Source: CAYZDV01 sp964477275
GTDB lineage: Bacteria; Acidobacteriota; Aminicenantia; Aminicenantales; Aminicenantaceae
Reading direction: 5' to 3'
Assembly (NCBI GenBank): GCA_964477275.1
Contig: CAYZDV010000108.1
Span: forward strand, 1 to 6,768
DNA: 6,768 nt
Within the stretch, counting starts at the first letter, position 1. The number at the start of each line of letters is the position of its first letter. Below, piece by piece: positions 1-6,768 of this stretch. Both the position numbers and the translations under genes were made by a program. Below the pieces are notes generated by a model, which was given only the letters and a program-made list of their open reading frames with translations, was not told the origin of the DNA and did not search any database.

Positions 1-870
1 TCCCAGGCCCGTGTCGTCCTGGATGAGGTAGATTCCTTCAGGGACAGGCTCATTCGTCTCATTTAGACCGAGCACCCGGCGGAGAAAGGGACGGGAGAGA
101 CGTTTCGGGTCGAAAAACCCGATTCTCAGCGCCTTTGCCAGAAGCGAATCGGCTTCCCGTGGAATAAGGGGTTCCTCAGAGAAGCTGACCGGCGGGCGCA
201 AGAAGTTTCCGGCTGTCGGGATGAGCGTGATCTTGTTTTTTTCTTGAAACGGCCGCTGTCCGTCATCGAATGTTTTCTCGATCAGGAAAGGGATGGCAGG
301 GAGAGGAATGTGGCCTGCGAAAATCCCTATCTGAGATTCGAGGACGGATTCTTTTTTCTGCCGGAGGCGTTCAGCGCGGCCTGCAGAAGTCATCATCACT
401 CTGAAGACAGTCTGGAAACAGAATTCGTGTGCCTTGAATTTTTCAAGAATAAATTCCGTGAGGTTTTCCCATTCGAGGCTCCCCCATTTCTGAAAACGCC
501 GGAGGGGTGTTTCGCATCCGAGAAGCCTCTCCAGGATTTCCGGGCTGTTGTGGAGTGTTTTTTCCCGGAGCTCTTTGAGTTCGCCGGGAGTGACGACCAG
601 AGGTGAAGAGGACAGGGAAAGAAGGTGGAGGAGCTGATCAAACCCCTGCTTGATTCCGTTCTCAGCCGCATACTCGAGGCGCATTGTATCTTTTTTGCAG
701 CCGCTCCACTTCAGATAGATCTGGGTGAGATAGAGCATGCCCAGCCCCAGGGTGGAGAAAATGAGGAAGAGAAAGACAGACATAAGGGCTGTCGAGCCGG
801 CAGAGGTTTTACCGCTCCGCTCAGCGGCCGGAAGAAAGCGCCATGTTTTTGGGAAAGACAGAAGCTTCAT
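1..870 (-). CDS. PilX/GspK-like minor prepilin, 3' end beyond window
   Basis: The frame is open from ATG at 870 to the left edge: 290 codons with no stop, so the C-terminus is missing. The start is chosen because AAGGAG (878-883) lies 7 nt upstream. A later ATG at 783 would fall inside the membrane helix. The N-terminus is a basic leader of 25 residues ending in SAG, then STALMSVFLFLIF and a hydrophobic helix to about residue 48, which is the layout of a type IV prepilin cut by PilD/GspO-type peptidase. Mature position 5 is Met instead of Glu, a departure known for GspK-type pseudopilins. The soluble part (residues 50-290) is alpha-helical at first, and I recognise no domain in it. At 290 residues or more it is long for PilX and nearer GspK in size. 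It overlaps the preceding PilW-like gene by 50 bp, so co-translation is likely. I infer a tip or priming subunit of a pilus or pseudopilus; which of the two is open. Confidence 0.8.
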   Translation of the reverse strand, partial: MKLLSFPKTWRFLPAAERSGKTSAGSTALMSVFLFLIFSTLGLGMLYLTQIYLKWSGCKKDTMRLEYAAENGIKQGFDQLLHLLSLSSSPLVVTPGELKELREKTLHNSPEILERLLGCETPLRRFQKWGSLEWENLTEFILEKFKAHEFCFQTVFRVMMTSAGRAERLRQKKESVLESQIGIFAGHIPLPAIPFLIEKTFDDGQRPFQEKNKITLIPTAGNFLRPPVSFSEEPLIPREADSLLAKALRIGFFDPKRLSRPFLRRVLGLNETNEPVPEGIYLIQDDTGLG

Positions 871-1576
871 GGATATTCTCCTTGTCTGATTTGAGAGAAA
901 GCCGCAGAGTGACCAGGTTTGAGGCTCGTTCATGGCGGAATTCAAAGAAGCTCACTTCTTCGAGGAGAGGCTGGGCCGGGCTGGAATTGATTTTTCGTCT
1001 GAGAATCCCGTTTTTCTCATCCAGGAAGAGGGAGACTCTCCTCAGCAGGGCAAGAGATGCTTCGTCTTCGGGATAGGAAAAATTCAGCGGAGAGGAAAGA
1101 ACGATTCCTGACCTGTCCACTGAAGCGATGGTTTTCACCTCGCCTCTGCTCACTGCGAACAGGAGGATTTCCCTGCCCTTTGCGATATCTGTTGTGCTCT
1201 CGAGCTCGACTCTCGTCTGGCCCTCGATAAGGTCCGCAAGAGGTCTTAAGTCTTTTTCTCTGCTGGAGATGAGGAGGGTGCTCTCGCTCTCTGCGATCCC
1301 CTCCAGAAGGCCGAGCTGCTGGGCGGCAATCAGGCCGGAGCCGGCCTCGAGAAGGTCGATTTTCATCCTGTCCAGGGCTGCCAGGGCTGCCTCTTTTGAT
1401 TCCTGCTTTCCCTGGAGCCTTAAAAAAATGTCCCGTGTAACCCCGAAAAACTCGAAGCTGGCCAGGACAACGAGCAGAAAAAGAGAAAGGCTGATCACGC
1501 TTTCCACCAGGGAAAAGCCATTGGCGGATTTCCGGCTCTTTTCTCTTCTCTCTTTTTCTCTGGAATTTCCGCTCAC
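821..1576 (-). CDS. PilW/GspJ-like minor prepilin
   Basis: This is a 251-residue protein. The GTG start at 1576 is supported by AAAGGAGA (1581-1588) about 6 nt upstream, and no in-frame ATG lies nearby. A basic leader of 20 residues ends in ANG, followed by FSLVESVISLSLFLLVV. That is a class III prepilin signal with Glu at mature position 5 and a helix of about 22 residues. The rest is soluble. Near the C-terminus, residues reading QPLLEEVSFFEFRHE, then LVTLRLSL and a final short strand, resemble the end of PilW/GspJ proteins, where a beta-sheet domain closes the fold. Family knowledge: these minor subunits sit in the inner membrane and start assembly of a type IV pilus or type II secretion pseudopilus. 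It lies between a PilV/GspI-like and a PilX/GspK-like gene, the usual order. The prepilin assignment is firm; PilW versus GspJ is undecided. Confidence 0.85.
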   Translation of the reverse strand: MSGNSREKERREKSRKSANGFSLVESVISLSLFLLVVLASFEFFGVTRDIFLRLQGKQESKEAALAALDRMKIDLLEAGSGLIAAQQLGLLEGIAESESTLLISSREKDLRPLADLIEGQTRVELESTTDIAKGREILLFAVSRGEVKTIASVDRSGIVLSSPLNFSYPEDEASLALLRRVSLFLDEKNGILRRKINSSPAQPLLEEVSFFEFRHERASNLVTLRLSLKSDKENIHEASVFPKNMALSSGR

Positions 1577-1717
1577 CGCTTCTCCTTTCGAGCCTGAAAT
1601 ATCCTTCGGTTGTATGAATATGGGAGATATCTATTTTGAAATTGATCTCCTACCTTGTTTTCTTCGATGATGGTTGCAGAATGGCGAAAAACTTTTCCGC
1701 GGTTTATGTCAGGCATC

Positions 1718-2155
1718 TTAAAACCCCAGTTCTCTGGATAATAAAAGGACAAGCCCTGTCGTTTTCTGGGGCTTATCCTGGGGCATGCACTGGATTTCCA
1801 CTCTTTTCAGCCCCCAGGAGATGTCATGAATCGACCATTCCATCAAGAATGGGATTTCCGACCTTTTTTCATTGAGGATTTCCTGGTACTGGCCTGGTTT
1901 CAGCTCATCGCTCTCAAATGGGAAAGATTTGAAGTGCTCCAGCTTCCGCGATACAAGCTCCGCTGTCCTGAGGTTCGAATCCGCGTGTCTTGTGACAAGA
2001 AGAGAGTGCATGATGAGCTGGGCTGTTCCGGTGAGGAGGATGATGACAAGAGTAAACGAGACAAGAAACTCCACCAGAGTGAACCCCTTGTCCTTCTTGC
2101 GGCGAGCTTTATGTTTTTCATCATGGTGCATTTTTTTCATGCTTCCGTGTTTCAT
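1718..2155 (-). CDS. PilV/GspI-like minor prepilin
   Basis: The gene encodes a small prepilin, 145 residues from the ATG at 2155. A long, very basic and His-rich leader (about 24 residues) ends in KKDKG, followed by FTLVEFLVSFTLVIILLTG. That is a textbook prepilin cleavage and N-methylation signal with Glu at mature position 5. After the helix comes ELVSRKLEHFKSFPF, a pattern common in PilV/GspI proteins, and a C-terminal strand region with ISWGLKRVEIQCM. Length fits the family. The start is uncertain. In-frame ATGs lie at 2173, 2155, 2140 and 2131 and a TTG at 2221, and none has a strong ribosome binding site. I chose 2155 because AGAGAAG and AGGGA lie just upstream. The choice changes only the cleaved leader. 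It is the first gene of the pilin cluster, 141 bp before the PilW-like gene. I infer a minor subunit of a pilus or pseudopilus. Confidence 0.82.
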   Translation of the reverse strand: MKHGSMKKMHHDEKHKARRKKDKGFTLVEFLVSFTLVIILLTGTAQLIMHSLLVTRHADSNLRTAELVSRKLEHFKSFPFESDELKPGQYQEILNEKRSEIPFLMEWSIHDISWGLKRVEIQCMPQDKPQKTTGLVLLLSRELGF

Positions 2156-2415
2156 TCCCTGCTTCTCTTGCATGTGCCGTGCCAAGCCGAAAAAGAAAAA
2201 ACAGAAAGGGGAAAGCGACAAGTCCCGAACGATGTCAACTTTTGGAGAAAATCACGGAGATAAAGAATGACTTCAGTCAACGAGAGTAGACATACAATTG
2301 TGATAAACAACGGCTGATTCAGTGGAGACTGAAGAGACGGCTTTTTTGTGAAATTTAATCAGTTGATTTTTTGAGATGTCTTGGCGGTGAAGAGAAGGAT
2401 GGGAAAAAAGTCCGC

Positions 2416-5400
2416 TTATTCCAGCTCTGCCAGCCTTTTTCTGGCATCATCCACCTCAGGAAAGCCGGGATCGGCATTCTTCCAGAGGGCGAGGAATTTT
2501 TTATACTGTTCGGCGGCCTTGTCCTTCCAGCCCTTTTCCTCAAAAATCTTTCCCAGCCGGTAGAGGCTTCGGGCATAGATGTCTCCCCAGTAGAGCTTTC
2601 CCGTGGTAAACGTCAATATCCTTTCGTGCTCTTCCTGTGCGCGCTCTCTGTCGCCGGACTCGTAATAAGCCGATGCCAGTGACTCAGTGAATGAGGCGTG
2701 ATCATTTGTAAACGGGTCAAGCCCGAGCTGGTTGGGGAGCAAAGAAATCGCTTCTCTGAAATATTCGATGGCACGGGAGTAATTCTTTCTCTCCAGCTCG
2801 ATCAAACCCAGGAGGTGGTGGGAGTATCTTATTTCTTTTTTGTTAACGCCTTTTTCCACGAGTTCCTCGATGCCGTTTGCTGCTTTCCGGGCATCCTCCA
2901 AGGCATTCGTCGCCAGCAAAGCCCGGCCTCTATAATACAGCACGCGCCTCAGCCATCTGAACTCATCCTCTGATTCTTGAGCGATGTCCCGGGCTATAGC
3001 ACATTCCCTGAGGGCATCTGCGGGCCGGCCAGATTTGAGATAGTTATGGGCCAGCATTATGTGAAAACAAACTCTCCACCAGTTATCGCCGAGCTTTTCT
3101 GCCAGCTCCAGCCCGTGCCTGTGATGCTGTCTTCCTTCCCCGAATCTTCCCTGCAGGAGGTTCAAAGTGCCCAGTGCGACTCTAACGTAGAGATGATATC
3201 CCATCTCCTTTGTTTCCAGCACGTTGAGATATTCTTCCACTGCTTTTGCAAAGTCTTCTGTGCAGAGATGGATATTCCCTTTTATAATATGAATCATTAT
3301 ATTTTCCGGATTAAGGGAAAGGGCTTTATTGATTTCGGAGAGAGCAAGGTCGTCGTCTCCCTGGAGGAAATGGTTCAGAGCCAGTTCTCGACGGATAATA
3401 TCACTCTCATGGACATCTTGAATATAATCCTCGAGAATTTTCCCGGCAGTATCGTACATCCCCTTGGCTCTATAGGCTTCTGTGATATTCACATAAGGGA
3501 AATAAGTCCTGTCTTTATTCTGAATATTCACGTTAAAACGTTCTATGGCCTCATCCCACTGTTCTGTCGACAGGTACAGAATTCCCAGGTTGGTGTTGGC
3601 GATGCTGTCATCGGGATAAAGCTGGAGATGTTTCGTGTAAGCGTCGATGGCTTTGTCATAAGTGCGTTCAGAGTCCTTGTAGAATTCTGCCTCGATGAGA
3701 TAGCGCTCTCTATCAGAGAGGCGATCCTTCAGATCAAAAGCCTTCCTGAGATATTTTTTCTTTTCTAAAAACATCAGCAGGTTGTTATAGGCCATGGCCA
3801 TGCTCCTGTAGGCCATAGCAAACTCAGGGTCTGCGGCCACCGCCTTTTCCATCATCTGAATGCTTTTCCGGTATTCAAACTGATGATGCAATTCTCTTCC
3901 CTCGTTGTAATATCTCAACGCTTCCGGAGAGCTGGTCGTGATCTTATGGACATCCTTGTCGATGTCTGCGGCAATCTCTTCTGCGGAGAGCTTAAAATTG
4001 GCTTTGATTCTCCTTGTCAGCTCGTCCACCATGGCGAAGATATTCTCCTCGCCTTTTCCGGCCACCGACTCTGAACCGATGAGCTCTCCAGTGCTGGCGT
4101 TCTGGAGGATCACGTTGATCCGGAATTCGTCTCCTGCTTTGGCATAGGCTCCCTGCAGGATGTGGTTGACCCGGCCCTGAACAGTCACCTGCTTTAAAAC
4201 ATCAGAGGAATAGGTGTCCGCCTTCAGCTGGTTCATCTGGCTGAGGATCTGGAAGAGCCGGTCTTCGCCGAGAACCCGGATGTGTTTGGACTGGGTGAGG
4301 TCAGCGATCAACAGGTTGGAGAGCATGGTTCGCCAGTGGTCGAGGTCTTCCTCGCCGGTGTTGTTCTTGAAATACATAATCGCCACAGAGGGTTTGTCCG
4401 ATGGAACAGGCAAAGCGTCTTTGTCGGGAAAAAGCTGCCAGATGAGAACCACAGCGGCCGCGAGAACAGCCAATATCAGACCCGGAATCCACAGCTTTTT
4501 CAACTCAAAAGTCACCGTGATCTCTCTTGACGTGCTCGGTCTCCTTTTGGGAACAATTCTTTCTGTGGTGGGCATACCGGCTTCGATTTTCTCGAGCTCA
4601 GACCGCAGCTCTCCTGCGCTCTGGTATCTTTTGTCTTTCTCCTTCTCCAAACACCTGAGGATCACACGGCTGAGGTCTTCGGGGATCTGGGAATTGAGCT
4701 CTCTCGGATCCCGGGGCGCCTCGCTCTTGTGCTTCATGGCCACACTGAGAGGCGTTTCCCCCTCAAAGGGAACCCGCCCTGTCACCATCTCGTAGAGAAT
4801 AATCCCTATTGAATAGATATCCGAACGCTGGTCCACATCTTTGAGTTCCACCTGTTCCGGAGACATGTATTCAGGGGTCCCGATCATCACTCTTGAGCCT
4901 GTCAATCCTTTGGCTTTGAGCGAGCGGGCGATACCGAAATCCATGATCCGGGCGTTCCCTTCCTTATCGATCATGACGTTCTGCGGCTTCAGGTCCCGGT
5001 GCACAACGCCCAGCCTGTGGGCCTCGACCAATCCCTCGCAGACCTGCTTGGCGATGGAAACCGCCTTTCCCACGGTCAACTGCCCCGACCGGGTGATGAA
5101 GCTCTTCAGGTCTTCGCCGCTGACATATTCCATGGTGATGTAGTAGGCACCCGCTTCTTGGGCCAGGTCATACATCCGGCAGACATTCCGATGGCTGATC
5201 TTGCGGGCAAGTCTCAGCTCGTTCTTGAAGCGCTCGATAGTCTCCTTATCTGCTGCCACTTCAGGGTTCAGCAGCTTTATGGCCACTTTTTCGTTGATCT
5301 CTGTATCGAACGATTTATAGACATTGCCCATCCCTCCTTTTCCCAGCTCCTCTATGACCTGGTATCTTCCCGCAAACGTGGAACCTGTGCTGATTTCTTT

Positions 5401-5532
5401 TCGCGGTGTTTGAAGGGTTTTGGTGGAGGGAAGAGAGATACCCTCGGATGTGGGGAGCTTGGTCCCGCATTTCCCGCAGAACAGAGTATCAGCGGGATTT
5501 TCGTGCAGGCAGTTCGGACACTGTTCACTCAT
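2416..5532 (-). CDS. Membrane Ser/Thr protein kinase with zinc ribbon, TolB-N-like and TPR domains
   Basis: The protein has 1038 residues. The ATG at 5532 has GGTGAGGG about 5 nt upstream and a promoter whose expected transcript begins near 5552, so an in-frame TTG at 5568 is excluded. Domains in order: zinc ribbon with CPNC (5-8) and CGKC (19-22); PknB-type kinase at about 57-312 with Gly-rich loop GKGGMGNV (64-71), Lys86, Glu105, HRD with Asp180, Asn185, DFG 198-200, GTPEYMSPE (218-226); one membrane helix at about 348-368 preceded by two lysines, implying kinase inside and C-terminus outside; a TolB-N-like domain at about 379-515 (PSVAIMYFKNNTG); then roughly ten or more TPR-like helical pairs from about 536 to 1021. 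All catalytic residues are present, so it should phosphorylate Ser/Thr on unknown targets. The outer part probably binds a ligand or protein partner. It is monocistronic by layout. It resembles kinases I recall as abundant in Acidobacteriota and Aminicenantes. Confidence 0.93.
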   Translation of the reverse strand: MSEQCPNCLHENPADTLFCGKCGTKLPTSEGISLPSTKTLQTPRKEISTGSTFAGRYQVIEELGKGGMGNVYKSFDTEINEKVAIKLLNPEVAADKETIERFKNELRLARKISHRNVCRMYDLAQEAGAYYITMEYVSGEDLKSFITRSGQLTVGKAVSIAKQVCEGLVEAHRLGVVHRDLKPQNVMIDKEGNARIMDFGIARSLKAKGLTGSRVMIGTPEYMSPEQVELKDVDQRSDIYSIGIILYEMVTGRVPFEGETPLSVAMKHKSEAPRDPRELNSQIPEDLSRVILRCLEKEKDKRYQSAGELRSELEKIEAGMPTTERIVPKRRPSTSREITVTFELKKLWIPGLILAVLAAAVVLIWQLFPDKDALPVPSDKPSVAIMYFKNNTGEEDLDHWRTMLSNLLIADLTQSKHIRVLGEDRLFQILSQMNQLKADTYSSDVLKQVTVQGRVNHILQGAYAKAGDEFRINVILQNASTGELIGSESVAGKGEENIFAMVDELTRRIKANFKLSAEEIAADIDKDVHKITTSSPEALRYYNEGRELHHQFEYRKSIQMMEKAVAADPEFAMAYRSMAMAYNNLLMFLEKKKYLRKAFDLKDRLSDRERYLIEAEFYKDSERTYDKAIDAYTKHLQLYPDDSIANTNLGILYLSTEQWDEAIERFNVNIQNKDRTYFPYVNITEAYRAKGMYDTAGKILEDYIQDVHESDIIRRELALNHFLQGDDDLALSEINKALSLNPENIMIHIIKGNIHLCTEDFAKAVEEYLNVLETKEMGYHLYVRVALGTLNLLQGRFGEGRQHHRHGLELAEKLGDNWWRVCFHIMLAHNYLKSGRPADALRECAIARDIAQESEDEFRWLRRVLYYRGRALLATNALEDARKAANGIEELVEKGVNKKEIRYSHHLLGLIELERKNYSRAIEYFREAISLLPNQLGLDPFTNDHASFTESLASAYYESGDRERAQEEHERILTFTTGKLYWGDIYARSLYRLGKIFEEKGWKDKAAEQYKKFLALWKNADPGFPEVDDARKRLAELE

Positions 5533-5558
5533 CTTTTCCCTCACCTTGATTTGGCGAA

Positions 5559-5587
5559 ATGATATCAATTCCTCTGATAATAGTCAA
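5559..5587 (-). promoter_or_regulatory. Sigma70-type promoter of the kinase gene
   Basis: Read on the minus strand, TTGACT (5582-5587) and TATCAT (5559-5564) are separated by exactly 17 bp. Transcription would begin near 5552, giving a leader of about 20 nt that contains the ribosome binding site and supports the ATG at 5532. It points away from the rRNA promoters and its -35 lies 45 bp from that of rRNA P1. Confidence 0.65.
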
Positions 5588-5632
5588 CTTAAAGTCAGTT
5601 CCGATTTTCTATAAAAAATCCATGAATCGCCC

Positions 5633-5661
5633 TTGACATTTGCTTGAATTCCGCCTATTAT
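5633..5661 (+). promoter_or_regulatory. rRNA operon promoter P1
   Basis: A perfect -35 TTGACA (5633-5638) and a -10 TATTAT (5656-5661) are spaced 17 bp apart. Start of transcription is expected near 5668, giving a leader of about 184 nt before the 16S 5' end. An A/T-rich stretch at 5604-5619 lies upstream and could serve as an UP element. The strength of the match fits an rRNA promoter. Confidence 0.8.
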
Positions 5662-5694
5662 ATAAAAGGATTTTCCGTCATTCAGCCATATCGG

Positions 5695-5723
5695 TTGAAA
5701 ATTGAGATTTTTAATTTTATAAT
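5695..5723 (+). promoter_or_regulatory. rRNA operon promoter P2
   Basis: TTGAAA (5695-5700) and a perfect TATAAT (5718-5723) have 17-bp spacing, 62 bp downstream of P1. Transcription would start near 5730, just upstream of the boxB/boxA-like elements. Tandem P1/P2 promoters are a known layout for rRNA operons, for example in E. coli. The surrounding A/T richness makes chance matches somewhat easier, so it is less certain than P1. Confidence 0.6.
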
Positions 5724-5741
5724 AGTTCAATCAGATTTTGC

Positions 5742-5778
5742 CTCTTTCTCGGGTTAGAAAGAGCAGGTTCTTTGAAAA
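5742..5778 (+). promoter_or_regulatory. boxB-like hairpin and boxA-like rRNA antitermination site
   Basis: CTCTTTCT (5742-5749) and AGAAAGAG (5756-5763) form an 8-bp perfect stem with a 6-nt loop. Four bases later comes GTTCTTTGAAAA (5767-5778), close to the boxA element bound by NusB/NusE in rRNA leaders. The order boxB then boxA is that of E. coli rRNA leaders. Inferred role: keeping RNA polymerase resistant to Rho while it transcribes the untranslated rRNA operon. Confidence 0.6.
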
Positions 5779-5828
5779 AAAGCGGAGCAGCCTTGATCGA
5801 ACCTATAGCCTCATTCAAACTGGTGTGA

Positions 5829-5850
5829 AAAGAACTCTTCGGAGTTCTTT
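5829..5850 (+). other. UUCG hairpin immediately upstream of 16S
   Basis: AAAGAACTC (5829-5837), loop TTCG and GAGTTCTTT (5842-5850) form a perfect 9-bp stem with a C(UUCG)G tetraloop, among the most stable RNA hairpins. It ends one or two bases before the predicted 16S 5' end. No T-run suited to termination follows and the rRNA lies downstream, so a role in rRNA folding or 5' processing is more likely than termination. Confidence 0.7.
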
Positions 5851-5851
5851 A

Positions 5852-6768
<917 letters not shown>

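Noticed and set aside
244..606. Plus-strand open frame of 120 codons
   Set aside because: It is a shadow of the partial PilX/GspK-like gene, which has a prepilin signal and a good ribosome binding site.
1128..1670. Plus-strand open frame of 180 codons opposite the PilW-like gene
   Set aside because: Its Ser/Arg-rich composition is typical of a complement-strand shadow; the minus-strand gene has a clear prepilin signal.
2233..2238. TTGACA on the minus strand as -35 of the pilin cluster
   Set aside because: No -10-like hexamer occurs at 16-18 bp spacing; the sequence there is CTTTCC.
2318..2347. Possible rho-independent terminator on the plus strand (hairpin then T-run)
   Set aside because: The T-run begins about nine bases after the hairpin, the stem is only 6 bp with little GC, and no plus-strand gene precedes it.
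2977..3768. Plus-strand open frame of 263 codons opposite the kinase gene
   Set aside because: It is antisense to the TPR region of a well-supported gene, is rich in Phe, Ile and Val as expected for a shadow frame, and has no recognisable domain.
5829..5850. UUCG hairpin as an intrinsic terminator
   Set aside because: It is followed directly by the 16S gene and not by a U-tract; termination there would silence the operon.

Overview
The window looks like a bacterial chromosomal fragment of about 50% GC. It carries three blocks: a minor-pilin (or type II secretion pseudopilin) gene cluster on the minus strand at the left, a large membrane Ser/Thr protein kinase gene on the minus strand in the middle, and the 5' part of a 16S rRNA gene on the plus strand at the right. 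The 16S is clearly bacterial. Together with the zinc-ribbon/kinase/TolB-like/TPR protein, it reminds me of Acidobacteriota or the Aminicenantes (OP8) lineage. That placement is from memory and needs a 16S search.

Left block (1 to about 2155, minus strand). Three genes are read right to left: a PilV/GspI-like prepilin, a PilW/GspJ-like prepilin and a PilX/GspK-like prepilin that runs off the left edge. All have a basic leader, a glycine before the cleavage site and a hydrophobic helix. The first two have the usual Glu at mature position 5; the third does not. The second and third genes overlap by 50 bp, and the start of each is fixed by a good ribosome binding site. The order matches minor-pilin operons (pilV-pilW-pilX) and pseudopilin operons (gspI-gspJ-gspK). 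These proteins would prime assembly of a type IV pilus or pseudopilus at the inner membrane.

Middle block (2416-5532, minus strand). One 1038-residue protein has an N-terminal zinc ribbon, a complete PknB-type kinase domain, one transmembrane helix, a TolB-N-like alpha/beta domain and a long array of TPR-like repeats. It has its own promoter (TTGACT-17-TATCAT) very close to the start codon. About 260 bp separates it from the pilin genes, and I see no strong terminator there.

Right block (5533-6768). The 319-bp gap between the kinase and the 16S gene is a divergent regulatory region. It holds the kinase promoter, two tandem rRNA promoters (TTGACA-17-TATTAT and TTGAAA-17-TATAAT), a boxB-like hairpin followed by a boxA-like antitermination element, and a 9-bp UUCG hairpin that ends one or two bases before the 16S 5' end. 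The 16S gene is cut at the window edge at about E. coli position 932. Both edges cut genes.

I see no mobile elements, CRISPR arrays, tRNA genes or attachment sites. The parts are recognisable families; the features most worth checking are the kinase architecture and its divergent pairing with an rRNA operon, the rRNA leader, and the poorly conserved third pilin.
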